A stretch of 64,000 nt of DNA from Membranipora membranacea (lineage: Eukaryota; Bryozoa; Gymnolaemata; Cheilostomatida; Membraniporidae): assembly GCA_914767715.1 (NCBI GenBank), contig OU612070.1:24976025-25040024 (forward strand), given 5' to 3'. The position numbers and the translations under genes are program-made. Below are positions 1-12,005 of this stretch, one piece after another (within the stretch, counting starts at the first letter, position 1; each line of letters starts with the position of its first letter). The notes under the pieces are model-generated. The model saw only the letters and a list, made by a program, of their open reading frames with translations, did not search any database and was not told where the DNA came from.

Positions 1-557
1 GGTCAGGGGAGGCAATAAATCACTATGATCCACTATGGTCCTTGCTAAAACATTTTCAAAAAACTAAAATGTTATTTTCCCCAATTTTCATAATTTTTTT
101 TAAATTGTTTGCCCTATGAACTCACAATATTCAAGTTACTGGGGTAATATATCCACTTTTCTAATAGGACTGTCACTTTAACCATAGCATCTGCGTAAAT
201 CTATAGTTTGATTGATTTTAGATTGTTAAATCGGTCACTAACAGAATTCCTTACCCATTTTCATGCAGCTGCTGCTGCTTACATTTGTAACATATCCCAA
301 TAAAGTTTCACGTTTCTGCCTTCTCCGTACTGCGTTCACCACGCACTAATGATTAAACTCATTTCAATGATTACTGTACCAAATTTTTACTGGTTTACTT
401 CACAAAACGATTGTTTTCGGGAACCTACAACAAAATGAAATGGGAAATGGCCTACTTGATTTAATCCTGATGTGGTGTCAGTACATGTGGTTTATGGTGG
501 TTATTGGATGGTCGTTGACTCCTCGTAATGTTTCACAACTATTTTTGACCATTTCAG
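1..557. other. Intron/upstream sequence, no exon found
   Basis: AT-rich sequence upstream of the first protease exon I can support. The short reading frame at 440-631 has no coding character and only partly overlaps the exon at 558. Earlier exons of the protease gene, including its start codon, must lie to the left of the window or were missed. Confidence 0.5.
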
Positions 558-3241
558 GTGTCTGGAGAACACAAAGTGACATTGACGGTGAGAAAAAGGT
601 TCGAATATGTATAATGTTACCTTTACCTTAGTTTAAATTCAAAACATCATGTAATATATTATCTATGACTATCTTGTTATCAATGGTAATATTATCAAAC
701 CTTACTTACTTACTAAAAAACAACCCCACCCCCCCCCCCCTCTCAATGTTGATTTCAAAAGGAAAAATGCTAAATTGTTGACCTCCAAATAAACTAAATT
801 TATATAAATAACACTTGTATGTTCAGAATGCCAGTTCGAAATGTAAATGTAATGGCATGATATTACCCTGAGTCTGATATTCTATAATTTATCAACAGAC
901 TTTCTACAAATGCCAGGAGACAATGTATAGCCTGAGTCAGAAGTCGATAGTTACACTAGATGATAACAAGTGGTTGGACGGAGAGGTTATCGACGTTCTT
1001 CTGAGGTAATCACTTGGCTCGACTAATGCCCTCTCGGAATCATGATATGTTTTCACATTTAGTGTGTATCATGAATGCGGTGCTTAACCTTCTATATCTG
1101 CTATATCAAACCAATAAGGTCCATAACAACAGGTTAAAAACCGAGAATGTGGACCATCTTCTGATTTGCTGTCTTTATCCAGGTAAAGAGCTTGGGTTAT
1201 GCATCCTGAATAGATCAAATTTATCTTTGGAACTAACTGCTAACCGTGGGACAAACAAGCTTTCAGATGTTGAAATCTTTTCCAAACTCATTTCCTATAA
1301 GTTTTGGTGCCAATGCTGAATTGGAAAGAATTTTTAATCCATCATTTACAGATTTCCAGCTGAGAGCCTCTGTGTTAAGGATAAGTCGGTTGCTGGAGAG
1401 TAAAATGCCATCCCGCCGCATGCACCAAATTAGTCATTTGTGAAAATAATATTATCGTTACAGTTTATTGAGAGAGAAAAGGAGCAGCAAGCAGTGGATG
1501 TTGATGTCCACAGTTGTATCTCAGATTGAGCCTGAGAAGTACATAGATCAGTAAGTGTCAGTAGCTATATTTCTGATGAAATGAATATGGCATGCAAGTT
1601 CCATTCCTTCCTTCACATTCAAATTTTTGATTCTTTTGATTCTACAAATGCTACCTTGGGCTTGGGTTTTGACAGCAATTAAGTACAGGTTAACCTAAGG
1701 GGTATTAAGGAAACCCCTGCTCTGCCTCTGATGTTGCCCTGCCGTTGAAAACCCCTGCCTTCTGCCCTTAAAAATACCGGCCTGAAGTGGGAACGTGCAG
1801 ATATTTTCTTCAGCAACCGAGATCTTGACATATATTATAAATTGCCTGCAAGTCCTTTCTCAAAGATGTAAAATTCACATTCAAGTCACTTTTGCATCGG
1901 ACAGAAAACTTTAGGTTTAGGTAACTATTTGCATTGATCGCCTATACCAATGTATGTGCATATTAACCTCTAAAAACCCTCATCGATCCTTTGTACAATG
2001 CACGAAAATTAAGAAAACAAATCTCTGCAGGTTTTTTCAGCGGCAGGGCTTATCTCGACAAACCATAGGCCCTGTTTGTGTAGTGATGCTGCTACTAAAA
2101 CTCCTAGATAATTCTAAACTACTTATGTCAAGTCTGACTGTGTGTTCAAATTTGTTTGTAGTATGAAGAAAGTGCCAAAGTTTTCTGGTTCGGGCCAGGG
2201 GGCAATAGTACCTCTAAGTTGTCTATGGCATTTGTTACATGTTATTTTGACTTCCATAACGCAGAAATTTTAATAAATTGTACCCTGTATCTATATCTAG
2301 TGAAAAAAATCTGGAGTGTTCAAGAGCCTATCTTCCAGTGCCTCGTCTATTATAAAAGCTGTACTGCGGTGTATTATCCACAACTTTGATTAAATTATAG
2401 GAACCATTGGATACTGGTGGCATTCACCCCAGGGTGGATTTTCGTGTTTGATTCACTTGATTCACTTCACACAGTTGAGACATACCGAAACAAGATTTAC
2501 AAGTAAGTTCAGAACACTGGCTGTCGTGCCGGTTATGTTTCATGAATAACTTAGGAAAGAAAACCTCCCTTACTAGCACAATGATGATACTCAGATGAAA
2601 CTTGTAATTACAACATAGTTTCTTTATTTGGCATGCCTATGTACGTAACAATTTGAAGACTGAACATTCTTGTGTTGAGCTCTCATAGTCATTGGTTATT
2701 TGATGCTCCTCACCATAACAATTCTGTTCGATTGATGATCCTTTTTCTTGTAAACTAGTCATGAACTCAATCTTACATTGTATTTTAGACTACACAGACA
2801 TATATTCCAGTCTGTCGGAAAGCTCATAGTCAGGATCATGGGGGTAAGTGTTGTGGCTTTGACAACCTACGGCCATTTTCATACCCTGATTTTGACAATC
2901 AGTTTGCGCCAATTATTTGCCTATAAGGTGAAAATCTCGAGATTTAAAGCCCTAATTAGCTATACAAAACTTGATAAGCACACATTAGCCTGAATGGCAG
3001 CAGTGGTTAAAAGATTTTGCGAAGTTGAAAACCATACTTACAATACGCTAATGTCAAACCGCTTCTGCAACACTTCAGCTTGCATTAGCGTAAATACAAC
3101 TACAGCGCATGCCTAAACTGAATAGAGCTAACCCCACAAATGCTTGTCTATAATATTGTATTGTATCTACAGGTGCCTAAGCAGACCAATTTCGAAGACT
3201 GTGGGGTCCACACTGTGGCATGTGGCGAGGGGTTACTGACT
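558..3241 (+). CDS. Ulp1/SENP-type (C48) cysteine protease exons
   Basis: Six exons that splice in frame: 558-587, 899-1005, 1464-1550, 2401-2502, 2789-2843 and 3173-3241, all with GT donors and AG acceptors. The joined protein reads through WLDGEVIDVLLSLL (typical Ulp1 entry helix), then NHWILVAF with the catalytic His, WIFVFDSLDS with the catalytic Asp, and VPKQTNFEDCGVHTVA with the oxyanion Gln and the catalytic Cys in DCG. The order His-Asp-Gln-Cys is that of C48 peptidases, which cleave SUMO or related ubiquitin-like proteins from targets, usually at the nucleus. About 150 residues of the domain are covered. The 5' end is missing and the 30-nt exon at 558 is the least certain. The frame continues into downstream exons listed separately. 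The four key residues are present, so the protease may be active. The substrate cannot be read from sequence. Confidence 0.87.
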
Positions 3242-3619
3242 GTAAGTATACAATCATTTTGCTGTGATATGTTATCTAACCAGATACGGTGCTGTCACAT
3301 GGTGAATTTCTATGCTTCCTGGTTGTGAGAATTATCATAGAGTTGTGGACACATGTATTTATCAAAGCTTCAATGCTGACTAATTTGGTATAGGACCAAG
3401 CATTTAGCGGTGCAACTGGTTTTTTAATGTGTTTCAGTGAGAATTACGTACCTTCATCGCTTATGCCTTCTGTTATAGAAATCCAGACAGGAGCTAGATA
3501 CCCTGTGTTTAGGCCAAAAAATTATCTGTCAGTTTTTTATGACAAGAGTTCTGGACATGCAATGGCTTGTGATTGTTGTGTTGTCGTCAGTGCAATTATG
3601 CCAATACTGATCCGCCAGC

Positions 3620-4160
3620 TTTTGGTGGATGGATGGATGGATTTATTACTATCATAGACAAAAATTTGTCACGAAATACGTTGTTAATACTGACAAGAAA
3701 GAAAAACATGGAAAAATCAGATCTCTGTTGTATAAAAAGATTTTTAGAATAGTATATTATTAAGTGTATGTATGAGATGTCTTAAAAAGCTGTCTCTACC
3801 CCATGTACCCCGATATTTAACGGTGCAGTAGCGACCTGAGGGGCATTTAGTTAGAAAGTCATCGATAAAGTGCTCTTCATCGTGTATGTATCGTAGTCCA
3901 AGTGTCTTGATCTGGTTGGCCACCAGAGCATCTATATCGGGGTGCTCAATCCCTAACTTGGCGGCATCTTTAAATATTTTGCGTAAGGACTTCTTGTCGC
4001 TTGCATGGATGCTTGTAAAAAGTATGGGGAGACAGTAAGTGATGAGGGATACAATAAAACTCTTGAATAACATATGAGAAAGGGGCTTTGAGCTATAGTA
4101 TACAAAATTTTTCACAACATACATGCGTTGAGATGCAGTAGTCACTATGGATTGCACATG
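3620..4160 (-). mobile_element. LINE 3' end, reverse-transcriptase C-terminal relic
   Basis: A minus-strand frame at 3744-4157 encodes 137 residues of the type found after the RT palm of non-LTR retrotransposons: a region with YSSKPLSHMLFKSFIVSLI followed by the small C-terminal segment. Below it on the minus strand (3620-3745) come a 3' UTR and a tail with AATAAATCCATCCATCCATCC-like repeats, as expected for a 5'-truncated LINE insertion. It sits in the intron between protease exons 3173-3241 and 5182-5277. No endonuclease or RT core is present, so it is dead. Confidence 0.6.
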
Positions 4161-4207
4161 ATCATGATAGCGGAGTTTATCGTCAACAGTAACACCAAGG
4201 TATCAAT

Positions 4208-4692
4208 GTTTCTAACGTCCCATTGTTGCTAGTACCAGAGTGATTGGATAAGTTTTGCATTTAGTGTACTGAACAATTAAACCACCATAATCTGCCCAGA
4301 ATTTGGTGACAAAGTTTCTGGGGTCTCTTTGTTCCTAGTATCTGAGTGATTTGATAAGATTTGCATTTTTTTTCAGTACAATAACCCCTCTATATTCTGT
4401 CAGAACTTGGTGACCAAGTTTTTGGCGTCCCTTTGTTGCTACAGTACCTGAGTTATTGGATTAGTTTTGCCTTTAGTTTACTGAACAATTACACCACCAT
4501 AATCATTTCTGACGTCTCATTGTTGCTAGTATCTGAGTGATTTGATAAGATTTGCATTTTGTTTTCAGTATAATTAGTCACCACTAATCTGCCAGCTTTA
4601 GATGAGAACATTTCTGGCATCCATTTATTGTGTGTAACTGGGTGATTGTACTATTATGCATTTAGTTTGCAGAATAATAACACCACATATAA
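4208..4692. repeat. About 100-bp tandem repeat, five diverged units
   Basis: Units begin near 4208, 4314, 4418, 4505 and 4611. Each carries a version of GTTGCTAGTATCTGAGTGAT, then AAGATTTGCATTT, then a CAGTATAATAACACCAC-like stretch. Units are diverged, so this is an old minisatellite in the intron of the protease gene. Confidence 0.7.
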
Positions 4693-5181
4693 TATGGAGA
4701 CCTAGGTCTTGGCCTGTTTTGCTTGTAGATGTACTAGCTTTATGTACCAACATATTGAAGTTTTTGCTGCTCTGAACATAATAATTGTATTAGCCTTGTT
4801 TACAACCCGGTTTATATTTTCGTAATGCAGTAAGTAGACCAGACGCCAGCAATATAATATATGTTTACAAACTATCTGTCCAAAGATCAACTTGGCTATT
4901 TTGTACTTAAAAGCTCTTTACCACTGTGTTCCATAAACTTCAAAATTACTCTAGACAGGCATTATAGCTACTCAAGAGCGTTATATAACTCTAACACAGA
5001 ATGGTGTCCATGAAATATAAAATATGCAATGTGATGTTTATTTTTGGCTTTAATTTGTTGCGTAGGTTATTGGGGTAAATGTCCGAAAAAACCTAGATAT
5101 AAGATACCTTAGCTTCAAGATACCTTAGCTACAAACTCTCCAAAATTATCAATGTGTGATTGAAATTTTCTTCTTCTTCAG

Positions 5182-7836
5182 ACTGTGGTTGAGACTGAAG
5201 GTGATATAGAGACTGATTGTGGTATAGAGTGCACTCCAGCCATGAAACGACAAATAAGCGCTGATAGCACCTCCTCGGTTAGTATACTGTCAAATAAGTA
5301 ACACACTCGTTGTCTGCGCTACACTATGGTCACATTGCGCATTGTCGTAGCAACATATAGCGTCAACACATTTTACTGTTAGGAATGAGCTATGCTATCA
5401 TTTTATCAAAATTTCAAATTGTTCAGCGGTCCTATGTGAAGTCTGATTTCTATCGATTTAGTAATTGACTCAGCGAACGGTTTTGTGACAATTTGTTTTG
5501 CTGCCCCCCCACCCTCCTCTCCCCCAACTCATGCATAGTTGAAATTGGATCAGTAGTATGCATACATGAATTGTTGCTGATTTTGATGTCACATGTATTC
5601 TGATCTAGACTTCTGTGGTGGCCTTCAGTGTAACCTGATGTATAATTTTTTGGTATCATGGACGACTCAGCGCATTGTTTTGAGGAGTATTGTTTGAATT
5701 TGTGTTTGCATATAAATGTCTCTGCAGAATGTTATCACCAATAAATCCTGGTTTTAGGCTCAGTTTTTGCTTTCCCCCCCCCCCCCCCCCCCACAACTTG
5801 TGATTAGTTGACATTATATCAGTAGGCCTAGTATGCATACATGAATTGTTGCTGATTTTGATGTCACATGTATTCTGATCTAGACTTGCGGAATGTTATC
5901 ACAGGCATATCCTAGTGTAACCACGATTTTTCCATAGCAGAGTTAATTTATGGTGGAATAGTTATACATGTGCTGCTTCAGTATCACTGTTCTATGTCCA
6001 CTTTTGTAAATTCTTATTTAACGACCCCCTCCCCCTATCCCCCTAGTACCATTCTAATCAATTTATCTTGTATTCTAATGACAGGAAATCTTGATTTGTA
6101 GGCCAAACCTAACGAGGCTTCTTGTAGTAGGAGGCTCAATCAGCCCAAGAAAAAGTCGAAACAGGAGTCATTCAGTGATAGATCGGTAACAGTGAAGCCC
6201 AAGCCACCTCATACAACTACTTGAGGCCGAGCGCTAAAAGTCCCATTACGCTTCCGAGGCACTCAAGCAGCACCCAAGAAGGTATAATTTTATTATCTTG
6301 ATTGGTTTACCTTTAGTTGAATAATTCATTATTTTATTTATCCATTGTCCCTCAAGATGTACAATATGCTCCGTCTTCGCAAGACCTTAGTAATTTGCCT
6401 GATCATAATAATATATGTATTTGCTTATTATCATAACAGCTTGCATGCAACTTTTCAACATCTTTGCCTATGCTTCCACTGTTGTTAGGGCATTTCCCCC
6501 TAGGTCGATAAATTACGACTGGATACAAGGGATGCAACTTTTCCATTTGATATTTTCAGGTTCCAGTTCCTGCACCTAGACAATCACTTATATCTAAACA
6601 AGTTTCTGACCTTCCAATGGCTTCTGCTTCCTCTTCAAAGCCAGCTGTGACCCCTAACAATCAGGCAAACATACTTATTGACGTCTGATTTTCTGGTTAC
6701 AGCGAGTAGAGTTCTTCATTGTTTCCTTAGCCTTGTTAGCGGCCGCTGGTTTTGGTTTTTTGGGTGGCCTTGTATTTCTCGGTATAGTATGAGTAGTTGT
6801 CTTCTGCCATTTTAGCTCTAATCTTAACTTTCAGTTTTGACTTTTTCTCTCTTCCGTAGGCAAAAAACCCAAAAAAACAAAACCAGTGGCCGTGTGACAA
6901 GGCTATTGTTTCCTACCGAACCACTATGATCACATAGGGGATTTTTCATTTTGTTTAATTTATTTCGCCACTGTGAGACATCTATTATAACAGTTGTTGG
7001 GTGTCTAAAAAAATGGTAAAGGCGCTCAGACATTACTTGCAAAACATCATTAGTCACATGCCCTGTGTATTGGTTTAGTGCATTTAGTGCAGCTGTTGGC
7101 GACCTGGGGCCTTTTGATGGCGCAGCCTTATTGGTAATCTATTGCATCTACTGTGGCCTTAGGCCTGTGAAACTAATTACACACCGATTCCCATTTTGTT
7201 ATGTGGATATCCAAATATGCATAGCGCTCTGTGATAGTGGCCATTCTGTATTATACATGCAGCTAAGCTTCCCAAGCCATTCTACACAAAATATTCAAAC
7301 TGGACTGGTGCCAACTATTTGTCCAGCGCATTTTTCCAAAATAATCAAGAACGATTGCCTTTGGACGTTAATTGCCTCTCATTTCACACACATTTGCAAA
7401 AATCCCTCTCTTTGTCATACACATGAAACACAAGGAAAACAGATATGTACATAACCAAATCAAAGCATAAGGTAGCATGACCTCACACAACCTGAGAAGA
7501 TTAGATAAACCAGTATTTTGTTGAGCTGATGTTTCTTGCGACATGCCGCAGTTTTTATGAATAAAATTGGGACCCCTGTTCAAATTTGATGAATGAAAAT
7601 ACATTGCATCCTCTTGATTTGAGCCTGCAAAAAATATGGCCTTTTTTCAGAAAAAAGGTATCAACCCATGGTTGATTGTACGACAAAAATAAATTTGAAT
7701 TTGAAAATGCTTGGAACTATTATAGTTATAAATATTTTAAAACTATAATGTTTTGTTTTTACAGCCTCCGGTTCCGGCCCCTAGGTCGATGCCTTCTTTG
7801 CTATCAGATCAAGCTATTTCACCGCCAATCACTCAG
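5182..7836 (+). CDS. Linker exons between protease and transposase domains
   Basis: Four candidate exons, all phase 0 and all in the frame of the upstream protease: 5182-5277 (acidic, starting TVVETEGDIETD), 6102-6185 (Lys-rich, NQPKKKSKQ), 6560-6664 (VPVPAPRQSLISKQ) and 7765-7836 (PPVPAPRSMPSLLSDQ). Three have clear acceptors and GT donors. The exon at 6560 would need a GC donor (CAG then GCAAAC) and is weaker. If the 6102 exon runs to its second possible donor at about 6282 it meets an in-frame TGA. The product is a low-complexity Ser/Pro-rich tether, and the PVPAPR motif repeated at the start of two successive exons suggests exon duplication. No known domain is visible. Confidence 0.5.
5470..5890. 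repeat. Diverged tandem duplication with poly-C
   Basis: The block at about 5470-5616 is repeated at about 5660-5890. Both contain a GACTCAGCG start, a poly-C run, and a near-identical stretch reading GTATGCATACATGAATTGTT and on to TCTGATCTAGACTT. The second copy has 19 C residues at 5774-5792. Intronic. Confidence 0.65.
6725..6913. repeat. Inverted repeat around a GGTTTTGGTTTTTTGGG arm
   Basis: The arm at about 6725-6770 (CCTTAGCCTTGTTAGCGGCC and CTGGTTTTGGTTTTTTGGG) recurs in reverse complement at about 6858-6913. The spacer is about 90 bp. It could be a small non-autonomous DNA element or a hairpin. I see no convincing target-site duplication. It lies in the intron between the 6560 and 7765 exons. 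Confidence 0.5.
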
Positions 7837-8294
7837 GTAACTATGTGCAATATCATCTTTTTTTGTTTGGCTATACGACATATAAATTCGTAATCGTGTT
7901 TGCTTGTGCTCGTCTCTCCATATTTGATTTTATCATACCACACTACTTGTATAAATGCTGTTGCATCACTTTGCCCAAGTCAGATGCTGAAATTCTATCA
8001 AGAGCTTGCGTCTTAACTTAGCTTTGGTAGCGGGCAGTCATATGATTCATGGATCTATATAGTTGATGCTGACTTAGGTTGGTTTGTAAATGGGAATTTG
8101 AAACAAATTTGATAGTATAATAATATAACTTACATGTTTAATTCAAACTTTCCTCCCTACGTCTGCTATACCAATATGGTCATCTGTCTGACTATCAATT
8201 GGTGCTGTTTCAACAACATCGGGGGGGGGGGGGGTAATTTATTGACATATTTATTTGAAAAATATTCAAAATAATTCTGTTTTTTTGTTGACAG

Positions 8295-8822
8295 ACACCT
8301 GCTCTCACTCCGAGACCAGAGACCATATCCCAGCCATCATCCCCACTGCCTCCATCCTTACCAGCGACGACTCCTACACCACCGTCTGATGAACTAGCAT
8401 CCAACACTCTCCATCCGAACATTCTCAATGCTGATTGGAGAGAGACATCCGATTGTCATCAGCAAGACACCTCCTGGCTCCAGCAACATCCCAATAATAA
8501 GTGTAAGCTGGTCCATGAAGACCCAAATATGTCTCCGTATGATTTTTTCTCTCGCTTTTTTCCCATTGAACTTTATCAAACCATCGCTACTCACACTAAT
8601 TTGTATGCTCAACAGTGGCTGGACAGTCATCAGCCGTTGTTACCTAACAGTAGAATGAAAATGTGGCGTGAAACAGCGGCTGATGAAATCAAAGCCTTCA
8701 TCTCTATTGAGATAGCTATGGGTTTGACTGTAACTGCATATCGCGCTGACCATTGGTCTCAGCATTGGCTTGTGGATGGGATGCAGCATGCAAAAGAGTT
8801 GAAAGGCGTGGGTTTGAATTGA
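8295..8822 (+). CDS. piggyBac-type transposase N-terminal domain exon
   Basis: The frame opens at an acceptor (GACAG before 8295) and runs 175 residues to TGA at 8820. The first 50 or so residues are Thr/Pro-rich (TPALTPRPETISQPSSPLP), continuing the style of the linker exons. The rest matches the start of the piggyBac DDE domain: MSPYDFFSRFFPIELYQTI, HTNLYAQQWLD, then W-x-x-TAADEIKAFISIEIAMGL and YRADHWSQHWL. The catalytic aspartates lie further C-terminal in the family and are absent; downstream sequence is stop-ridden. It is therefore a truncated, probably inactive transposase domain: either an exapted domain in a host fusion gene, or a broken transposon that supplied a 3' exon. A poly-G run of 14 (8221-8234) sits just upstream in the intron. 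Confidence 0.82.
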   Translation, partial: TPALTPRPETISQPSSPLPPSLPATTPTPPSDELASNTLHPNILNADWRETSDCHQQDTSWLQQHPNNKCKLVHEDPNMSPYDFFSRFFPIELYQTIATHTNLYAQQWLDSHQPLLPNSRMKMWRETAADEIKAFISIEIAMGLTVTAYRADHWSQHWLVDGMQHAKELKGVGLN

Positions 8823-11190
8823 ATCCCACTGCAGCCCACTGACTTCTGGGGCATGTTTGTGTGCTACAACCTGCCTACAAACTGAGAGGAAAATGGCGCA
8901 GACATTGGCGGCCTAGCCCCTATGGCACCGACTATGTTGCTGCCCAACATTTAATAAAATTCCTATAAGGTTACTTTAGCATCTAGACACAATACTCCCG
9001 CCAACGATCTGAAAATTATAATATAATATATATATATAATATGGTATTATTTTTCCTGGAATTTTGGCATTGGCATATCATGCTCTCTGCGCATTTTGTC
9101 CTGATGGTATTTTTACCACGGCATTATGGCCAGGTTATGACCGTACCGCTGGATACCCCATCACATGTTTGACAATAATGACTAACCTGAAAAAACGCAC
9201 TGTAACAATTACTCATGATGTTGTTTTCAATCAAATGGTCTGTCATCATTACTGTGTAGCTAGTCTGAGCCCCCTAGACTCGTGCCCCCCCCCCCCCCCC
9301 GCATCTGACGGCCCCCTGCCGGGGCAGCACTTGTCCTCATTCGACTTCAAGAGCTCATAAATAAAATCACTGTGGGTTCTTTGATGAAGTTATATTGTTT
9401 TGTAGCTAAAATTATGATAGAAAATGATGTGTTCAAAGGAATTCATCATATTCGTAGGTCAAAAGGGAATAGTGAAGTACTTGCGCAGCTTGTCCCTTCT
9501 GGTGATGTTGGATGTATCAACTACCTAAAAGACGCAAATAAGAATATATTTTAGTGAATTTGACAAAGCTAAGAAAGCAGTTATCTACTTTGATCTTATC
9601 ATAAGTCCTTGTGTAAATCATTTAATTTAAGTCACAGTGTCGCTATCATATTGTTTGGTATTATTTTGAAGTTCTCAGTCTAATTTAATGACGCCCCCCC
9701 TCCCCCCTCTAAATTGTAATCAACAAAGAGATCTGAGTCATGGTAATAAAAGAGAGGGAGTCATCAGTGACTCCAGAGAGTCAGAATTATATTGATTTAC
9801 AAAGATTAAGAAACAAAAAATAATATCCTTTTGTTCATAATTAGACACAGCGTACTTAATAATTAAAGCTAGTTATTATTGTTATTTTGTGAAAAATCAT
9901 ATTATGTTTATTATGGAGGGAACAATGAATGCTTGCCAATCCTGTGAAACTATGGGAAACCACAACTGTCTGGCAAAATAAGGAATTGAAACACGTCACA
10001 CCATCACAATGGGTCTTTCCAAATTCTTCTATAGCAATACATCACTAACCACTACCCATGGCAAATAGTTGCATACAGAGCAAGCCAGTTTACCCAATAC
10101 AGGTCCTGAAGGTGTCACTTACATTATAGACCAGAATGCCTCGTATGCTATATGTGATGTTTACTTTTGGGACATCCCATCTGCATTTAGCACAATTCAA
10201 TAGCAAACATCTGAGCCAGAGGTGAAACATATAGGGTTCTAGACTGCCATCTCATAAACTTGTCACTGAATTTTCTTGTTAGTAGAACCAAAAGAAAAAT
10301 CTGTCTAAAAGTGAAGTCATATGGGGTTGTGTTCTCACAATTAGGAGTAAATTTCACTTAAACTTTTGTTCGGATCGGGATTCCCACAATTTGTGGAACG
10401 TTGTATGTTAACAATGCACGTAACCAGATAGTATAAATCTTCGCATAATGCTATCTGAGTGGCTGCCTGTTTTGATTGAAAAGTCCAGGTCATATCTATG
10501 CAAACACAACTTTGGTAAAAAGATGGCGTGGATGTTCAATATGTAGAGTTTCTCATTTAATTTTGGACCTGGAGTAAGAGGGGAAGGGATACAGTGAATT
10601 ATGATTATCAAATTGAAACAATTATTAGGAGATGGTTGAGGCCGTTGGTATAAACAACGAGTAACAGCTTCTCCTTGGTATAAATCTTTTTATTTCATAT
10701 CACTGTTAGGCCTATGGTTCGTACTGGCGCAGGAGGATTGCGCTCATACAATTTTCGGAGATGAGAATCATGTGTGGCATGTAATTAGTACAAAATTAAA
10801 TTTGCAAGAATAAGTAGAAATTTGGATGAGAACGTGTGGCCTTACCTTGAATCAATAACAACAAATACTGGGCCCCTACTTTATCTAAATGCAGTAATGG
10901 AACAATACTCAAGTAAGCAGGACAAACCTTGCATAACAAGATGTATTTCTATGATGACGATCTGCAGCAGGGCTGTACCTATGACTTGTAAAGTGGTAGG
11001 GCAAGGGTCGTGTTGGTACTATTATGTTGCAATGAGGGTGCAACAGGAGCTCAGGTGGGGGGGGGGCAACAGGGGAACAGGGGCGCACGAAGGCCTGCAG
11101 GAAGGTTTGTTACTGTAGAGATAAATATTCTCAATTGCTGGTAAAATGGGAGACAATCTGGATACAGCTTGATACTCTAATTGACCTATC
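8823..11190. other. Gene-poor stretch
   Basis: Short frames here (9064-9360, 9372-9554, 10822-11118) show no recognisable domain or consistent splice sites. The first ends in a poly-C-driven proline run at 9285-9300. Poly-C (9285-9300 and near 9693) and poly-G (11056-11064) runs are the only structure I note. Confidence 0.5.
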
Positions 11191-11204
11191 ACAATTCTAG
11201 TTCA

Positions 11205-11405
11205 AAGTATCTTTGACTACTCAAAGATATTAAAATTCTTGATGCTTATAGAGTGATAATTTTACAATGTCAAAGACTGCGCTAAAGACTCTTGATGATA
11301 TATTTGACTTGTTCACAGTATCTTTGACTACTCAAAGATAGTAAGATTCTTGATGCTTTATTAGGATGATAATTTTGCAAGGTCAAAGACAGTGTCAACG
11401 ACTCT
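11205..11405. repeat. Tandem hairpin repeat, two units of about 125 bp
   Basis: Each unit contains the stem-loop TATCTTTGACTACTCAAAGATA-like motif (arms TATCTTTGA and TCAAAGATA, loop CTAC), then TTCTTGATGCTT and AATTTT-CAA-GTCAAAGAC. The same array is present in inverted orientation at about 46740-46975. Confidence 0.75.
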
Positions 11406-11869
11406 TGAATCCTGATACTCGGTGGTTGTTTACAATTCAGTAATTTAATCAAGCGGATGCTTAGTTGAGGTCAATACAACTATTTATTTTGTTCTAAGTT
11501 TAGAAGTGAATTTAAAAATGTAAAAGTATAAAGATATTAATTAAAAAAATAATAATAAGCTTTTCAAACGAAAGTATAATTACCAATATATCCTGGGTCC
11601 TCTTGCTTATAATATATCCAGTCTCCAAAATGTGAATAATCCAGAGTAAAAATATGTCATGGTAAAATTAATTCTCAAAATATTTATCTGAATTAAAATC
11701 AGATCTATATTAAAAAAATGCAGTGCTTTTCTTCCATGTTTCTACTGTTATAATGTGTGTTTGTATTCGGTGAGCACTTGTCTTTTTTTCATTCGAATTT
11801 TCCTCCTTTTATAACCTCCGGTGGTGCTTGCCGAAATCTTTCATCATTTCCAAGACTCTTATCATTGCA

Positions 11870-12005
11870 TGCCATTATAAAGATCCCCCTCTGCTTCTTC
11901 GATAAAGAGTTGCTGGCCACAGCTGGCAAGGGTATATGGTCACTACCCCTCACAAGACACCTGAGCATTAAGGAGCCCGTTAAATGGGGCGGTCAAAATC
12001 AGACT
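11870..12005 (+). mobile_element. Fragment of local tRNA-derived SINE family
   Basis: Contains CATTATAAAGATCCCCCTC, CTTCGATAAAGAGTTGCTGG and GACACCTGAGCATTA, which match the body of the SINE seen complete at 43560-43885 (minus). The 5' tRNA-like part is missing because the block C deletion junction cuts the element at about 11868. Confidence 0.65.

Noticed and set aside
7065-7454. 129-residue frame between linker exons
   Set aside because: No family match and no fitting splice sites. It overlaps an equally long antisense frame and lies in an intron.
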